NCBI GenBank assembly: GCA_031260355.1
Contig: JAIRJZ010000005.1
Coordinates: forward strand, 62,001-126,000
Length of the DNA: 64,000 nt
DNA from: Burkholderiales bacterium
Lineage (GTDB): Bacteria > Pseudomonadota > Gammaproteobacteria > Burkholderiales > Casimicrobiaceae
Direction: 5' to 3'
In this document: positions 16,202-24,948 of the stretch, in pieces
Numbering within the stretch: position 1 is the first letter of the stretch
Layout: every line of letters starts with the position of its first letter
Notes under the pieces: model-generated
The model's input: the letters and a program-made list of their open reading frames with translations, nothing else
Told to the model about the DNA's origin: nothing
Databases searched by the model: none
Position numbers and translations under genes: made by a program

Positions 16202-18529
16202 TTAAACCTTTCTTACCTCAACCAACGTATCATGCAAGCATGTCGCTCCATGCATGGGTTCAACCGTATCTTCTACAATCGTTGCGCTACTTGCACCATT
16301 ACCTTGCGCCAACGTCATCCGATCTGACTGGATGCCATAGCCGTGAGCGAAGAAGACGGTCTGGGGGCCTATTTTTTCTGTTGGGTAAGCAGGTAATAGC
16401 GCTTTTCCGATACTGGAAACAAGCTCCACGCGATCACCATGCCTGATTCCCATACGTGCAGCAATTCGCTTATTGATCCATGCATAGTTCACCGGTAGTA
16501 AATTCAAAAGCAGGGCATTATTTGCTGTGGATGTCTGTGTGTTTTGTGCATGGCGCCCGGTGATAAAGCGGAATTTGCCTTCCGGTATTTCCATTTCGTA
16601 CTCTTTTCGCCAGGTTGGCATTGCATCAATGCCCTTTTTCTCTAATGCGTCAGACAAAACGCACTCGACCTTGCCGGATGGGGTTTGCAGCTTCCCGGTC
16701 AGAACAGAATAATATTTTTTATCTTCTGGATAATATTGAAAATCATTCGCACTTAATTGTTTAAAATAAGTGTCCATATGAGGGTAATAAACGCCTCTTT
16801 CTTTCAGTATTTCTGCTGCTCCTAGATAAGCTTCAACCGCTTCCGCATTTAACTCCTCTTGCGTTTTTTGAAATGGCGTGGCCAAGTCATATTCTTTATA
16901 AACAGTTTCTTCATCATCGTCAGCAATCATCTCCTGAACACCTTCATCATATTTTTTGGTGATCTCAAAAAGCAGCGGAGAAAGTTTTTCCGTCAACCCT
17001 CTCATGATATCTATCACTGGTTTGGTTTCAGGATGAACGGGATCAATGACCTTATTACGCTGAGCAATGGCAGGTTCAATACCTGGAAAAACCTTTACTG
17101 GATCTGTACGTTCCAGATAAGTACATTCCGGCAACACCACATCGCTGAGCAACACGGTATCTGTTGGCATTGTTTCGACGGTGACAACCAACTCCAGTTT
17201 TTTCAAAAACGCCGTTGTTTTTTTAATATCAGGCATGTTGTGCATTGGGTTATGCTTGTAAATAAACAATGCCCTCACAGGATAAGGCGCCCTCTCTTCC
17301 AGCACCATATTTCTGAAAGGCACCCATGCGCCCGTATTGCCAACAGCTGCGGCAGCAGCCCGCTCAATTCTGGGCTGTGCTTGATCATATAAAGGAGCAA
17401 TCCCTGCAGAAGACTTTAACGGTAGCCCCTTACCGAAGCAAATCCCTCCTTTTACATCAATACCCCCGCCCAGAGCGGTAAAGAGAGCCTGCGCGCGACG
17501 CAATTGAAAATCATTGGCTGACCAAGTACTTCTTCTGCCCTGATAGTAAATCGCTTGTGGGGCATACGCCATAAAATCCCGTGCTACTTCATAAATCTCC
17601 TTTGCGGGAATGCCAGTGATTTTCTCTGCCCACTCTGGTGTATAGCTGTTATCCAATATATGTGTTTTATATTCATTGAACCCATTAAACATACTGTCAA
17701 CGTATGTTTTGTTGTAAAGATTTTCTTTCAAGACAACATGGGTTAATGCCAGAACAAACGCCAGATCGGTGCCAACATTAATACCTAAATATTTATCGCT
17801 CTTTGCCGCTGTGTTGGTGAATCTTGGGTCAACCACTATCAACTTGCATCCGTTACCTCGGATTCTCTTGAAAAGATCCATCGTATCGGGAGTCATAATG
17901 GCTTCGGCTCTGTTCGCTCCGGCCATAATCACATATTTGGCATTTTGCAGGTCTGCTTGGCCTGTATCCCCTATCGTCAATGCATGTCCAGAGGTCGTTG
18001 TTGCCAAGCAAAGCGTTGAATGATTTAAAAAGTGAGCAGAGCCAAAACCATCATAGAATTGCTTGAACGTGTGTTCCCCCATTCCTTCACCAGCAGCAAA
18101 AGCAACGGTAGAGCGGTTATCTTCTTCTTCATCCAGAATTTTTACGAGTCTTTCGGTAATATAATCATAAGCTTCCTCCCAGGTCACACGCCTGAATTTA
18201 CCGCTGCCTTTTTCACCATTTCGGATCATCGGGTACTTCAGACGATCCGGATCATATAAGTGCTTGGTGCCAGCTACCCCTCTGGGGCAAAGCATGTTTC
18301 TTGACTTGGGAAAGAGCGGATTGGGGTCCAGCTTTACAACAACGCCATCTTCAACATAGGCATAAACCGCGCATTTGTTAACGCACATTTCACACAATGT
18401 AGCAACCCGATGCCTTTGCCCTCTTGTTTCTAAAGCTATTGCCTTTCCCGTATTTATCTGCGTGCCTATACCGCCCAAAACACATAAAGCAACGCTACCA
18501 CCTAAAAAGCGTCTTCTCGATATTTCCAT
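16202..18529 (-). CDS. Molybdopterin oxidoreductase catalytic subunit, PsrA/PhsA-like (polysulfide/thiosulfate reductase)
   Basis: 775-residue periplasmic enzyme of the DMSO-reductase family with a Tat signal (SRRRFLGG). A [4Fe-4S] site is formed by Cys46, Cys49, Cys53 and Cys81 (C-x2-C-x3-C-x27-C). Cys174 in STLCLATT is placed as the Mo ligand, like the Cys of PsrA/PhsA. With the FeS and NrfD genes and a rhodanese downstream, polysulfide, sulfur or thiosulfate reduction is the best guess; tetrathionate or arsenate reduction by a related enzyme is not excluded. The ATG at 18529 is preferred over the upstream frame start (18565) because the twin-arginine signal begins there. Base composition is clearly more AT-rich than in flanking genes. 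Confidence 0.87.
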   Translation of the reverse strand: MEISRRRFLGGSVALCVLGGIGTQINTGKAIALETRGQRHRVATLCEMCVNKCAVYAYVEDGVVVKLDPNPLFPKSRNMLCPRGVAGTKHLYDPDRLKYPMIRNGEKGSGKFRRVTWEEAYDYITERLVKILDEEEDNRSTVAFAAGEGMGEHTFKQFYDGFGSAHFLNHSTLCLATTTSGHALTIGDTGQADLQNAKYVIMAGANRAEAIMTPDTMDLFKRIRGNGCKLIVVDPRFTNTAAKSDKYLGINVGTDLAFVLALTHVVLKENLYNKTYVDSMFNGFNEYKTHILDNSYTPEWAEKITGIPAKEIYEVARDFMAYAPQAIYYQGRRSTWSANDFQLRRAQALFTALGGGIDVKGGICFGKGLPLKSSAGIAPLYDQAQPRIERAAAAAVGNTGAWVPFRNMVLEERAPYPVRALFIYKHNPMHNMPDIKKTTAFLKKLELVVTVETMPTDTVLLSDVVLPECTYLERTDPVKVFPGIEPAIAQRNKVIDPVHPETKPVIDIMRGLTEKLSPLLFEITKKYDEGVQEMIADDDEETVYKEYDLATPFQKTQEELNAEAVEAYLGAAEILKERGVYYPHMDTYFKQLSANDFQYYPEDKKYYSVLTGKLQTPSGKVECVLSDALEKKGIDAMPTWRKEYEMEIPEGKFRFITGRHAQNTQTSTANNALLLNLLPVNYAWINKRIAARMGIRHGDRVELVSSIGKALLPAYPTEKIGPQTVFFAHGYGIQSDRMTLAQGNGASSATIVEDTVEPMHGATCLHDTLVEVRKV

Positions 18530-18590
18530 TTTTGCCTCATCACTTTTATAAAGGCGCCATCGCAATTTTAGTAACCGCTAAATTAGTAAG

Positions 18591-18604
18591 GTCTAAATTT
18601 AGAC
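18591..18604. promoter_or_regulatory. Palindromic operator candidate upstream of the psr-type operon
   Basis: GTCTAAATTTAGAC is a perfect 14-base palindrome, nested within outer arms ATTTTAGTA (18565-18573) and TACTAAAAT (18607-18615). It overlaps the start site expected from the FNR-like box upstream (about 18599). This is a good place for a repressor, and the ArsR-family protein encoded downstream of the operon is the obvious candidate. Binding is inference. Confidence 0.45.
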
Positions 18605-18633
18605 GATACTAAAATACAATCAAGCTCATTTTT

Positions 18634-18647
18634 TTGATTTGCGTCAA
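18634..18647 (-). promoter_or_regulatory. FNR/ANR-type box upstream of the psr-type operon
   Basis: TTGATTTGCGTCAA matches the FNR consensus at nine of ten defined positions. Its centre (18640.5) is about 41.5 bases from a minus-strand start near 18599, with a -10-like TAGTAT at 18611-18606. That is the class II activator arrangement. The rest of the gap up to upp (18648-18876) returns to high GC and holds a TATAAT at 18802-18807 that may serve upp. Confidence 0.55.
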
Positions 18648-18876
18648 ATTAATAGGCTTTGGGGCTGAAGCAGCTTGGGGAAGCGCTGATTACTGACCTC
18701 CGTTTTCAGTAAACGACAGCAACCGCTGTCGCCGCTCTTGGAGTGGCTCGGTTGCCCGGATGCGCCGTGGCGCAAAAGTGGCGGCAAGAAAGCGCCGCCT
18801 TTATAATATCAAGGCGCGTTGGGCAGTGCGTTGACCAAACACCCTTTCCGCGTACCCTCTTATCGGGAGTTCGTTC

Positions 18877-19506
18877 ATGAAAATCATCGAAGTCACCCAT
18901 CCGCTGATTCAGCACAAGCTGGGCTTGATGCGCAGACTCGATATCAGCACCAAAAGTTTTCGGGAGCTGGCGTGCGAAGTGGCGATGTTTTTGACATACG
19001 AAGCCACTCGTGATCTTCCGACCGAGGAAACCGAGGTGACCGGCTGGGCCGGGCCTGTTCGTGTACGCAAGATCAAGGGCAAAAAAATCACGGTGGTGCC
19101 GATTCTGCGTGCCGGTTTGGGGTTGCTGCCGGGGGTGCTGGAATTGATCCCTGCCGCCAAGGTAAGCATCGTCGGCATCCAGCGCAATGAGGAAACGCTG
19201 GCGCCGATCACGTACTACGAAAAGTTGACGCATAACATGGACGAACGGATCGCGATGATCGTCGATCCGATGCTGGCCACCGGCGGGACGCTGGTAGCGA
19301 CGATCAACATGTTGAAGGAAGCCGGGTGCACGCAGATCCGCGGTCTGTTCCTGGTGGCGGCGCCGGAAGGGTTGAAGCGGCTTGAAGAAGCGCACCCCGA
19401 TGTCGAGGTTTATACGGCGTCGATCGACGAGCGGCTCAATCAGGTGGGTTACATCCTGCCCGGTCTGGGAGACGCCGGCGACCGGATTTTCGGCACCAAA
19501 GCGTAG
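18877..19506 (+). CDS. upp: Uracil phosphoribosyltransferase
   Basis: Salvage enzyme that makes UMP from uracil and PRPP in the cytoplasm. The 209-residue length is standard. The PRPP-binding loop [13 protein letters not shown], the conserved [10 protein letters not shown] stretch and the C-terminal uracil-binding [12 protein letters not shown] are all present. It has a GGGAGT ribosome site before the ATG. It sits alone next to the acquired island, and GC content returns to the chromosomal level here. Confidence 0.97.
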   Translation: MKIIEVTHPLIQHKLGLMRRLDISTKSFRELACEVAMFLTYEATRDLPTEETEVTGWAGPVRVRKIKGKKITVVPILRAGLGLLPGVLELIPAAKVSIVGIQRNEETLAPITYYEKLTHNMDERIAMIVDPMLATGGTLVATINMLKEAGCTQIRGLFLVAAPEGLKRLEEAHPDVEVYTASIDERLNQVGYILPGLGDAGDRIFGTKA

Positions 19507-19686
19507 TTGTCCGGGGCTGGTTGGGCGCGTGGAGCGCGGTTTTCGAGGCTCTGTTGCTTTTTGTTTCTTCACGAATGTTCTTTTCCTGGCTGTTCTTCCG
19601 GCCGCCTTGCCCTTTTTGTCGTTTCATGACAGCATAACCTGTGCTACTGGCGACTATTTCCCTGTTTCGGACAGAGGTGGCATGTC

Positions 19687-20055
19687 ATGAAGAAAGAACT
19701 CGCGCTGATCACTACCTCAATCGGTATGGTGTTGCTGTTGACGGCAAACAGCGTTACTGCGCAACGGATGTATCGCTGCACCACCAATGATGGTCGCATC
19801 GTTTATTCTGACCAAGGGTGCGCGTCAACCGAGCGGTCACAGGTTGTCAAGATTATCGACAATTCGATGGACAATTCCAACTTGCAAAATACGGTGGCGG
19901 CTCAATCCGGACTGAACAGCGCAATGGCGGCGCAAGGCGGTGGCGGCAATGTGCTGGTGATAGGGAACAGCAGGCAGTCTTCTTCCTCGGCGTCGTCATC
20001 GTCCTCTTCGGCACCGCCGCCTTCGCGCCCGGCGCGCCGCCGTTGCGGCGGATAA
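19687..20055 (+). CDS. Secreted DUF4124-type small protein
   Basis: 122-residue protein with a signal peptide (cleavage near VTAQ). A DUF4124-like core follows: MYRCTTNDGRIVYSDQGC, the short domain common in proteobacterial envelope proteins. The tail is Ser-rich, then Pro/Arg-rich, and probably disordered. Function is unknown. A paralogous small protein follows 17 bases after the stop, so the two form a pair. Confidence 0.7.
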   Translation: MKKELALITTSIGMVLLLTANSVTAQRMYRCTTNDGRIVYSDQGCASTERSQVVKIIDNSMDNSNLQNTVAAQSGLNSAMAAQGGGGNVLVIGNSRQSSSSASSSSSSAPPPSRPARRRCGG

Positions 20056-20072
20056 AGTTTGAAAAGGCAAGG

Positions 20073-20429
20073 ATGAAACGTTGCCATTGCGCTTTCTTGA
20101 TTCTGTGCAGCGTTTCATTGGGGGTAAACGCACAAATCTATAAATGCTCATTGCCGGGCGAGCGAGTGGTTTATTCCGATAGCAAATGCGACCCGCTGGC
20201 AAGCGGCGGGAGGCTCAAAATCACCGACAATTTGATGGACAGCCCTGGTTCGAAGCGCGAGGCCAACCTTACCACCCTGCGCGCTTCCCGCTTGAACCAT
20301 CAGGCACAGGTTCCCTACCTTGATGCCAATGCGACGGAATCCGTTAAAGGCGGTCGCTGGGACGGCAGCGGCGAGACCTTCATGATTTATTCGCCGCTGC
20401 TGGGCCCCGGGATGTATTTTGACCGGTGA
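20073..20429 (+). CDS. Second secreted DUF4124-like small protein
   Basis: 118-residue protein with a short signal peptide (cleavage near GVNAQ). It opens with IYKCSLPGERVVYSDSKCD, the same core as its upstream neighbour, and shares the segment KITDNLMDS with that protein's KIIDNSMDN. This suggests tandem duplication followed by divergence. An AAGGATG context at the ATG gives a weak ribosome site. Function is unknown. Confidence 0.68.
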   Translation: MKRCHCAFLILCSVSLGVNAQIYKCSLPGERVVYSDSKCDPLASGGRLKITDNLMDSPGSKREANLTTLRASRLNHQAQVPYLDANATESVKGGRWDGSGETFMIYSPLLGPGMYFDR

Positions 20430-20450
20430 ACAGAGGTACGGCGTTATGCT

Positions 20451-20909
20451 CTATGGCGTGAAGACTGCGACCAGCGTTGCCTGAGTCCGGCAGAGCGTTG
20501 CTGATGTTTTTTCCGACGGCGCTATGGCTTTCAGCCAGCACAGCGAGGCCGTCTTCGGAGACCACCGAGGTTCGCCGAGCAGGCAGGTGGCGACTTCGCC
20601 CAAAGTCGGTTGATGCCCAACCACCAGCGTGACACCTTTTTCGTTTGGCCAGTCGATGGCGGCAAGCAAAGCCTCTACATTGGAGTTGGGTGCCAGCGCC
20701 GGAACGGTTTCATAGGGACGCGCCAGTATCGCGGCGGTTTGTTGCGTCCGTCGGGCGGGTGATACCAGGATTCGGTACGGTGTCGGCAAACGTTCGTTCA
20801 ACCATTGCGCGGCGCCTTTGGCCTCTTCCCGCCCGCGTGTGCTTAATTCGCGCGCCAGATCAGGGAATCCGGGTTCGGCGTGGGCATGCCGCCAAAGAAT
20901 CAGTTCCAT
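20451..20909 (-). CDS. sixA: Phosphohistidine phosphatase SixA-type histidine phosphatase
   Basis: 152-residue histidine-phosphatase-superfamily protein. The catalytic RHA motif is in LWRHAHAEPG and the second histidine in VVGHQPTLGEV. Size and the ARRTQQTA motif fit SixA, which removes phosphate from phosphohistidine proteins such as components of the PTS-Ntr system. It lies downstream of ppk1 on the same strand, a pairing also seen in other betaproteobacteria. Confidence 0.88.
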   Translation of the reverse strand: MELILWRHAHAEPGFPDLARELSTRGREEAKGAAQWLNERLPTPYRILVSPARRTQQTAAILARPYETVPALAPNSNVEALLAAIDWPNEKGVTLVVGHQPTLGEVATCLLGEPRWSPKTASLCWLKAIAPSEKTSATLCRTQATLVAVFTP

Positions 20910-20989
20910 GCGTTCTCCTTTCTTGAAACCGTTTCAAGGCGCGCGCCGCCGCGCTGCGAAATGGTGCGAAATGGCAGGCCGTCGGTGGT

Positions 20990-23095
20990 TCATCGTTCAG
21001 GTTTCTCACACCAGCGGCGCAACAGTTCGAGTTGCATGGTCAAAACCGGCGCGCCGTCGGCAGGGCGCACTTTTTCATAGCGACCATCGGCAAGCAGGTT
21101 CCAGGCATTGCGGTTGTCGCGCAGGTATCCCCACAACCCTTCGTCCAGTACGCGCCGGCGGATTTCGGGATCGAGTACAGGGAAGGCGATTTCGATCCGG
21201 CGGAACAGATTGCGTCCCATCCAGTCGGCCGACGACAGCCAGACATCGGGATGACCGTTGTTCTCGAAGTACCAGACACGGTGGTGCTCAAGAAAACGAC
21301 CGAGAATCGAGCGGACGCGGATTCGTTCGGAAACGCCGGGCACACCGGGACGAAGCGCGCAAGGACCACGCACGATCAGATCAATCTCGACGCCCGCTTG
21401 CGAAGCTTTGTAAAGCGCCTGAATCGTGCGCTCTTCGAGTAGCGCATTCATCTTGGCGACGATACGGGCGGGTTTGCCGGCGCGGGCGTGGCGTTCTTCG
21501 CGGCGAATCATCGCCAGGATGCGGCGGGGCATGGTGAACGGCGCCAGCAACGAGCGGCGCATCGGCGCCGCCGGCGACAGGCTGCTGATGTGCATGAACA
21601 CTTCGTTGACGTCGCGACCGATGTCTTGATTGGCGGTCAGCAAGCCGAAATCCGAATACAGTCGCGCGGTGCGGGGATGGTAATTGCCGGTGCTCAGATG
21701 GGTGTAGTAACGCAGCACTGGCGAGCCATTATTGCTGCGTTCGCGGCGAATGAGCAACGCCATTTTGGCGTGCGTCTTCAGTCCGAAGACGCCGTAAATG
21801 ACTTGCGCGCCGGCGCGCTCCAGCCGTTCAGCCCAGTTGATGTTGGCGGCTTCGTCGAAACGCGCCATCAGCTCGACGACGACGGTGACTTCTTTGCCGC
21901 GGTTTGCCGCCTCGATCAGCGTTTCCATCAATTCGGATACCGCGCCGGTTCGATAAACCGTTTGCCGCACGGCGATCACGTCGGGATCGTGTACTGCGCG
22001 CTGCACGAATTCGATCACCGGATCGAACGACTGATACGGGTGGTGCAGCAAAATATCTTTGTGACGCAGGTTTTCAAAAAAGGTCGAGGGCTCGAGCAGT
22101 TCCGGCGGGCGGCTGGGTGTGAACGGCAGAAATTTCAAACGGTCGATGTCGATCTGGTCGATCAACCATTGAAAACGGGTGATGTTGACCGGGCCGTCGC
22201 AGCGGTAAAGGTCGTCTTCGCTCAAGTCGAATTGCGACAACAACAAGCGCGCCAAATGGTCGGGGCAGGTGTCGATCACTTCAAGACGCTGCGGCACTCC
22301 GAACGGTCGCTGCGTCAGTTCGCCTTTCAACGCTTGTCGCAGGTTTTTCACTTCTTCTTCGTCCACCGCCAGATCGGCGTCGCGGGTCACGCGGAACTGT
22401 GAGTAAGCCAGGATTTCGCGCCCCGGAAACAGCGTCGCGAAATGCATGTGGATGATCGACGACAGCAACAAGAAATGATGAGCGGCGCCGCAGACGTCGG
22501 GCGGAATCGGGATGACCCGCGGCAACACCCGCGGCGCTTTGATGATGGCGATCGATGTTTCTTTGCCGAACGCGTTTTTCCCCGACAGTTCGACGATGAA
22601 ATGGAGCGACTTGTTCTCCACCTGCGGAAACGGGTGCGACGGATCGAGACCGATCGGCGACAGCAACGGCCGCACCTCGCGTTCAAAGTACTCGAACGCC
22701 CATGCTTTTTCGCGCGCCGACAGTTCGGTGCGGAACAGCACACGAACACCCTCTTCGGCCAGTGCCGGCAACACGGCCTGATTGAGTACGCGGTACTGGT
22801 CGGCGACCAGTGCGTGCGCTGCGACGCTGATGTCGTGCAGTTGCTGGCGCAGTTGCGACAAGGTGGTTCCCGGCGGCGGGGTGTGTTGACGTACCGCGTC
22901 CTTCAGCCAGGTCAGCCGCAGCTCGAAAAATTCGTCGAGATTGCTGCCCAGAATACACAGGTAACGCAACCGTTCAAGCAACGGCACTTCCGGGTCTTCG
23001 GCCATTTCGAGAACCCGGCGGTTGAACGCCAGCAACGACAACTCGCGGTTGATCAACGGGAGATCGGCGGTAGCGCGGGCGTGGCTTTTGGGCAT
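20990..23095 (-). CDS. ppk1: Polyphosphate kinase 1
   Basis: 701-residue enzyme that polymerises the ATP gamma-phosphate into polyphosphate. The N-terminal signature is NRELSLLAFNRRVLEMAED, the phospho-accepting histidine lies in FGLKTHAKMALL, and a phospholipase-D-like C-terminal half ends with NAWNLLADGRYE. Length is standard. It probably starts an operon with sixA. No exopolyphosphatase (ppx) is adjacent, which is its more common partner. Confidence 0.97.
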   Translation of the reverse strand: MPKSHARATADLPLINRELSLLAFNRRVLEMAEDPEVPLLERLRYLCILGSNLDEFFELRLTWLKDAVRQHTPPPGTTLSQLRQQLHDISVAAHALVADQYRVLNQAVLPALAEEGVRVLFRTELSAREKAWAFEYFEREVRPLLSPIGLDPSHPFPQVENKSLHFIVELSGKNAFGKETSIAIIKAPRVLPRVIPIPPDVCGAAHHFLLLSSIIHMHFATLFPGREILAYSQFRVTRDADLAVDEEEVKNLRQALKGELTQRPFGVPQRLEVIDTCPDHLARLLLSQFDLSEDDLYRCDGPVNITRFQWLIDQIDIDRLKFLPFTPSRPPELLEPSTFFENLRHKDILLHHPYQSFDPVIEFVQRAVHDPDVIAVRQTVYRTGAVSELMETLIEAANRGKEVTVVVELMARFDEAANINWAERLERAGAQVIYGVFGLKTHAKMALLIRRERSNNGSPVLRYYTHLSTGNYHPRTARLYSDFGLLTANQDIGRDVNEVFMHISSLSPAAPMRRSLLAPFTMPRRILAMIRREERHARAGKPARIVAKMNALLEERTIQALYKASQAGVEIDLIVRGPCALRPGVPGVSERIRVRSILGRFLEHHRVWYFENNGHPDVWLSSADWMGRNLFRRIEIAFPVLDPEIRRRVLDEGLWGYLRDNRNAWNLLADGRYEKVRPADGAPVLTMQLELLRRWCEKPER

Positions 23096-23221
23096 GAAGC
23101 GTTCTTTGGCGAAAGGAGCTTTTCTAGCTTACCGCAGAACACGTCGTTGTGCGTCGGTAAGGACGCTACAGTGGCGGGACGATCAAAACCGGCGTCATTG
23201 AAACAACACCAGAGAACGCAT

Positions 23222-23929
23222 TTACGAAGGCTCGTCGGCTGACGGCCACAGGCAGCGGCCTTCTTTCCGCAACGCGGTCAGGTAAGCACGGTGCGCGGCC
23301 AGTTCTTCGTCGCCGGCGTGCAGGATTTTGAGCGGATGCGTGTTGCAGGAAACGGTAGCTGCTATGCCAGGCGAACTCGGCGAGGCGGATGGGGGCGCCA
23401 TCACCAGCGATTCCTGACCGCGGGTCAGCGCCAGATACACCTCCGCCAGCAACTGCGCGTCGAGGCAGGCGCCATGCAATGTTCGGTGCGCGTTGGAAAT
23501 GCCGAAACGCTCGCATAGCGCATCGAGATTGTTGCGCTTGCCGGGGAACAGCGCGCGCGCTTTTTGCAGCGTATCGGTCAGGCTACCGTAGATTTGCGTG
23601 CACGGCAGTTGGTCGAGGCGCGCCAGTTCGGCGTCGAGGAAGGCGATGTCGAATGGCGCGTTGTGGATGATCCATTCGGCGCCCCGGCAAAACGACACGA
23701 ACTCATCGGCGATGTCGGCGAACAGCGGCTGGTCTTTCAGCTTTTCCCGCGTCAGCCCATGGACGGTGACGGCGTCGGCGTCGATGTCGCGCTCCGGGTT
23801 GAGGTACCAATGGCGGATTTCTCCAGTGGGTCGCCGCGACACCATTTCCAGCGCCGCCAATTCGATGATCCGGTGCCCCTGTTGCGGGTACAGGCCGGTG
23901 GTTTCAGTGTCGATAACGATTTGGCGCAT
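23222..23929 (-). CDS. dnaQ: DNA polymerase III epsilon subunit (3'-5' exonuclease)
   Basis: 235-residue proofreading subunit of the replicative polymerase. The exonuclease motifs are visible: ExoI VIDTETTGL near residue 10, ExoII HNAPFDIAFLDAEL, and ExoIII HGACLDAQLLAEVYLAL. The C-terminal part that binds the alpha subunit is also present. The frame opens six codons earlier (23947), but the ATG at 23929 (MRQIVIDTE) matches the family start. The usual neighbour rnhA is not here. Confidence 0.95.
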   Translation of the reverse strand: MRQIVIDTETTGLYPQQGHRIIELAALEMVSRRPTGEIRHWYLNPERDIDADAVTVHGLTREKLKDQPLFADIADEFVSFCRGAEWIIHNAPFDIAFLDAELARLDQLPCTQIYGSLTDTLQKARALFPGKRNNLDALCERFGISNAHRTLHGACLDAQLLAEVYLALTRGQESLVMAPPSASPSSPGIAATVSCNTHPLKILHAGDEELAAHRAYLTALRKEGRCLWPSADEPS

Positions 23930-23996
23930 CAGAACATTGTAGCGCACGAAACCTTCCGGCTCCGCGGACAGCCGAAAAATCGGCGGAGATCAACAC

Positions 23997-24917
23997 TCAA
24001 CGGCGGAATTTCTGAATCGTTGCCTGAATCTCGGCGATGGCTTGTTCGATTTCGTCGTCGGTCAATTCACGGTTGGCGCCGGTACGGTCGGTGACGGTGA
24101 CGGTTTGCTCAAGCTCGGTCTGGAACTCGCCGAGATTCAGCGTAGCGGTTTCCGTTGCCGGCGACGGGTCGGTATCGGTGTCGGTATCCCAGCGCACGAT
24201 GATGGTGGACAGGTTGTCGCCGTCCGCGCCTCCCCGTTGTTGCGCTTCGCGCATCATCTTCGGCGCGGCTTGCAGCAATGGCGCCGAGGTCAGGATGTTG
24301 GCGATTTCCCGCGCCGGTATCACGGTCCAGAAGCCGTCGGAACACAGGAGCAGGATGTCGTTGGTGCGCAGGGTGGTGCGTCGCGACAAATCGATCACCG
24401 GTTCGACCGCGCCGCCCAGGCAACTGTAGATACGGTTGCGTTCGGGGTGGTAGGCGATTTCGTCCTCGGTGATCAGGCCGCGGTCGAGCAGGTATTGCAC
24501 TTTCGAATGATCCTTGGTCTGGCTGTAGAGCTGTCCTTGCCGGAACAGGTAAAGGCGCGAATCGCCGACATGCGCCCAGTAGGCGTAGCCCATTTGAATG
24601 ACGACCGCGACGCAGGTGGTGCGCGGCGTTTCGATCATCGAGAATTGGCGCGCGTACGATCCCAGCGCGGCGTGGACGCGGCGCATCGTATCGTGAAGAA
24701 ATTCGAGCGGGTTGCTCAAAACCGGCTGGGCGTCTTGCTGGAAACGTTCGGCGAACAGGCGCACCGTGATCTGCGCGGCGATTTCGCCGCCGGCATGGCC
24801 GCCCATCCCGTCCGCCAATACCATCAGCAGGGTATCGCGACCGTAAATATAGGCGATCCGGTCTTGGTTGATTTTGCGCGAGCCTTTGCGCGAATCCTGA
24901 AAAATGGTGAACCGCAT
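23997..24917 (-). CDS. PP2C-family serine/threonine protein phosphatase
   Basis: 306-residue protein phosphatase. The metal-binding motifs are clear: NQDRI near residue 18, VLADGMGGHAGG, a central CSDGFW, and GGADGDNLSTIIV at the end of the catalytic domain (about residue 240). A short acidic C-terminal extension follows. It starts 31 bases after the stop of a Hanks-type kinase gene on the same strand, so the two form a kinase-phosphatase pair. The targets are unknown. Confidence 0.92.
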   Translation of the reverse strand: MRFTIFQDSRKGSRKINQDRIAYIYGRDTLLMVLADGMGGHAGGEIAAQITVRLFAERFQQDAQPVLSNPLEFLHDTMRRVHAALGSYARQFSMIETPRTTCVAVVIQMGYAYWAHVGDSRLYLFRQGQLYSQTKDHSKVQYLLDRGLITEDEIAYHPERNRIYSCLGGAVEPVIDLSRRTTLRTNDILLLCSDGFWTVIPAREIANILTSAPLLQAAPKMMREAQQRGGADGDNLSTIIVRWDTDTDTDPSPATETATLNLGEFQTELEQTVTVTDRTGANRELTDDEIEQAIAEIQATIQKFRR

Positions 24918-24948
24918 AAGTTTGCCTCAGGGGCAGGGTCTTTCCGAA

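Noticed and set aside
18640..18720. Second attachment site (duplicated tRNA-Phe 3' end) at the far edge of the island
   Set aside because: No copy of the tRNA 3' sequence or an integrase gene was found, so integration at the tRNA stays a guess.
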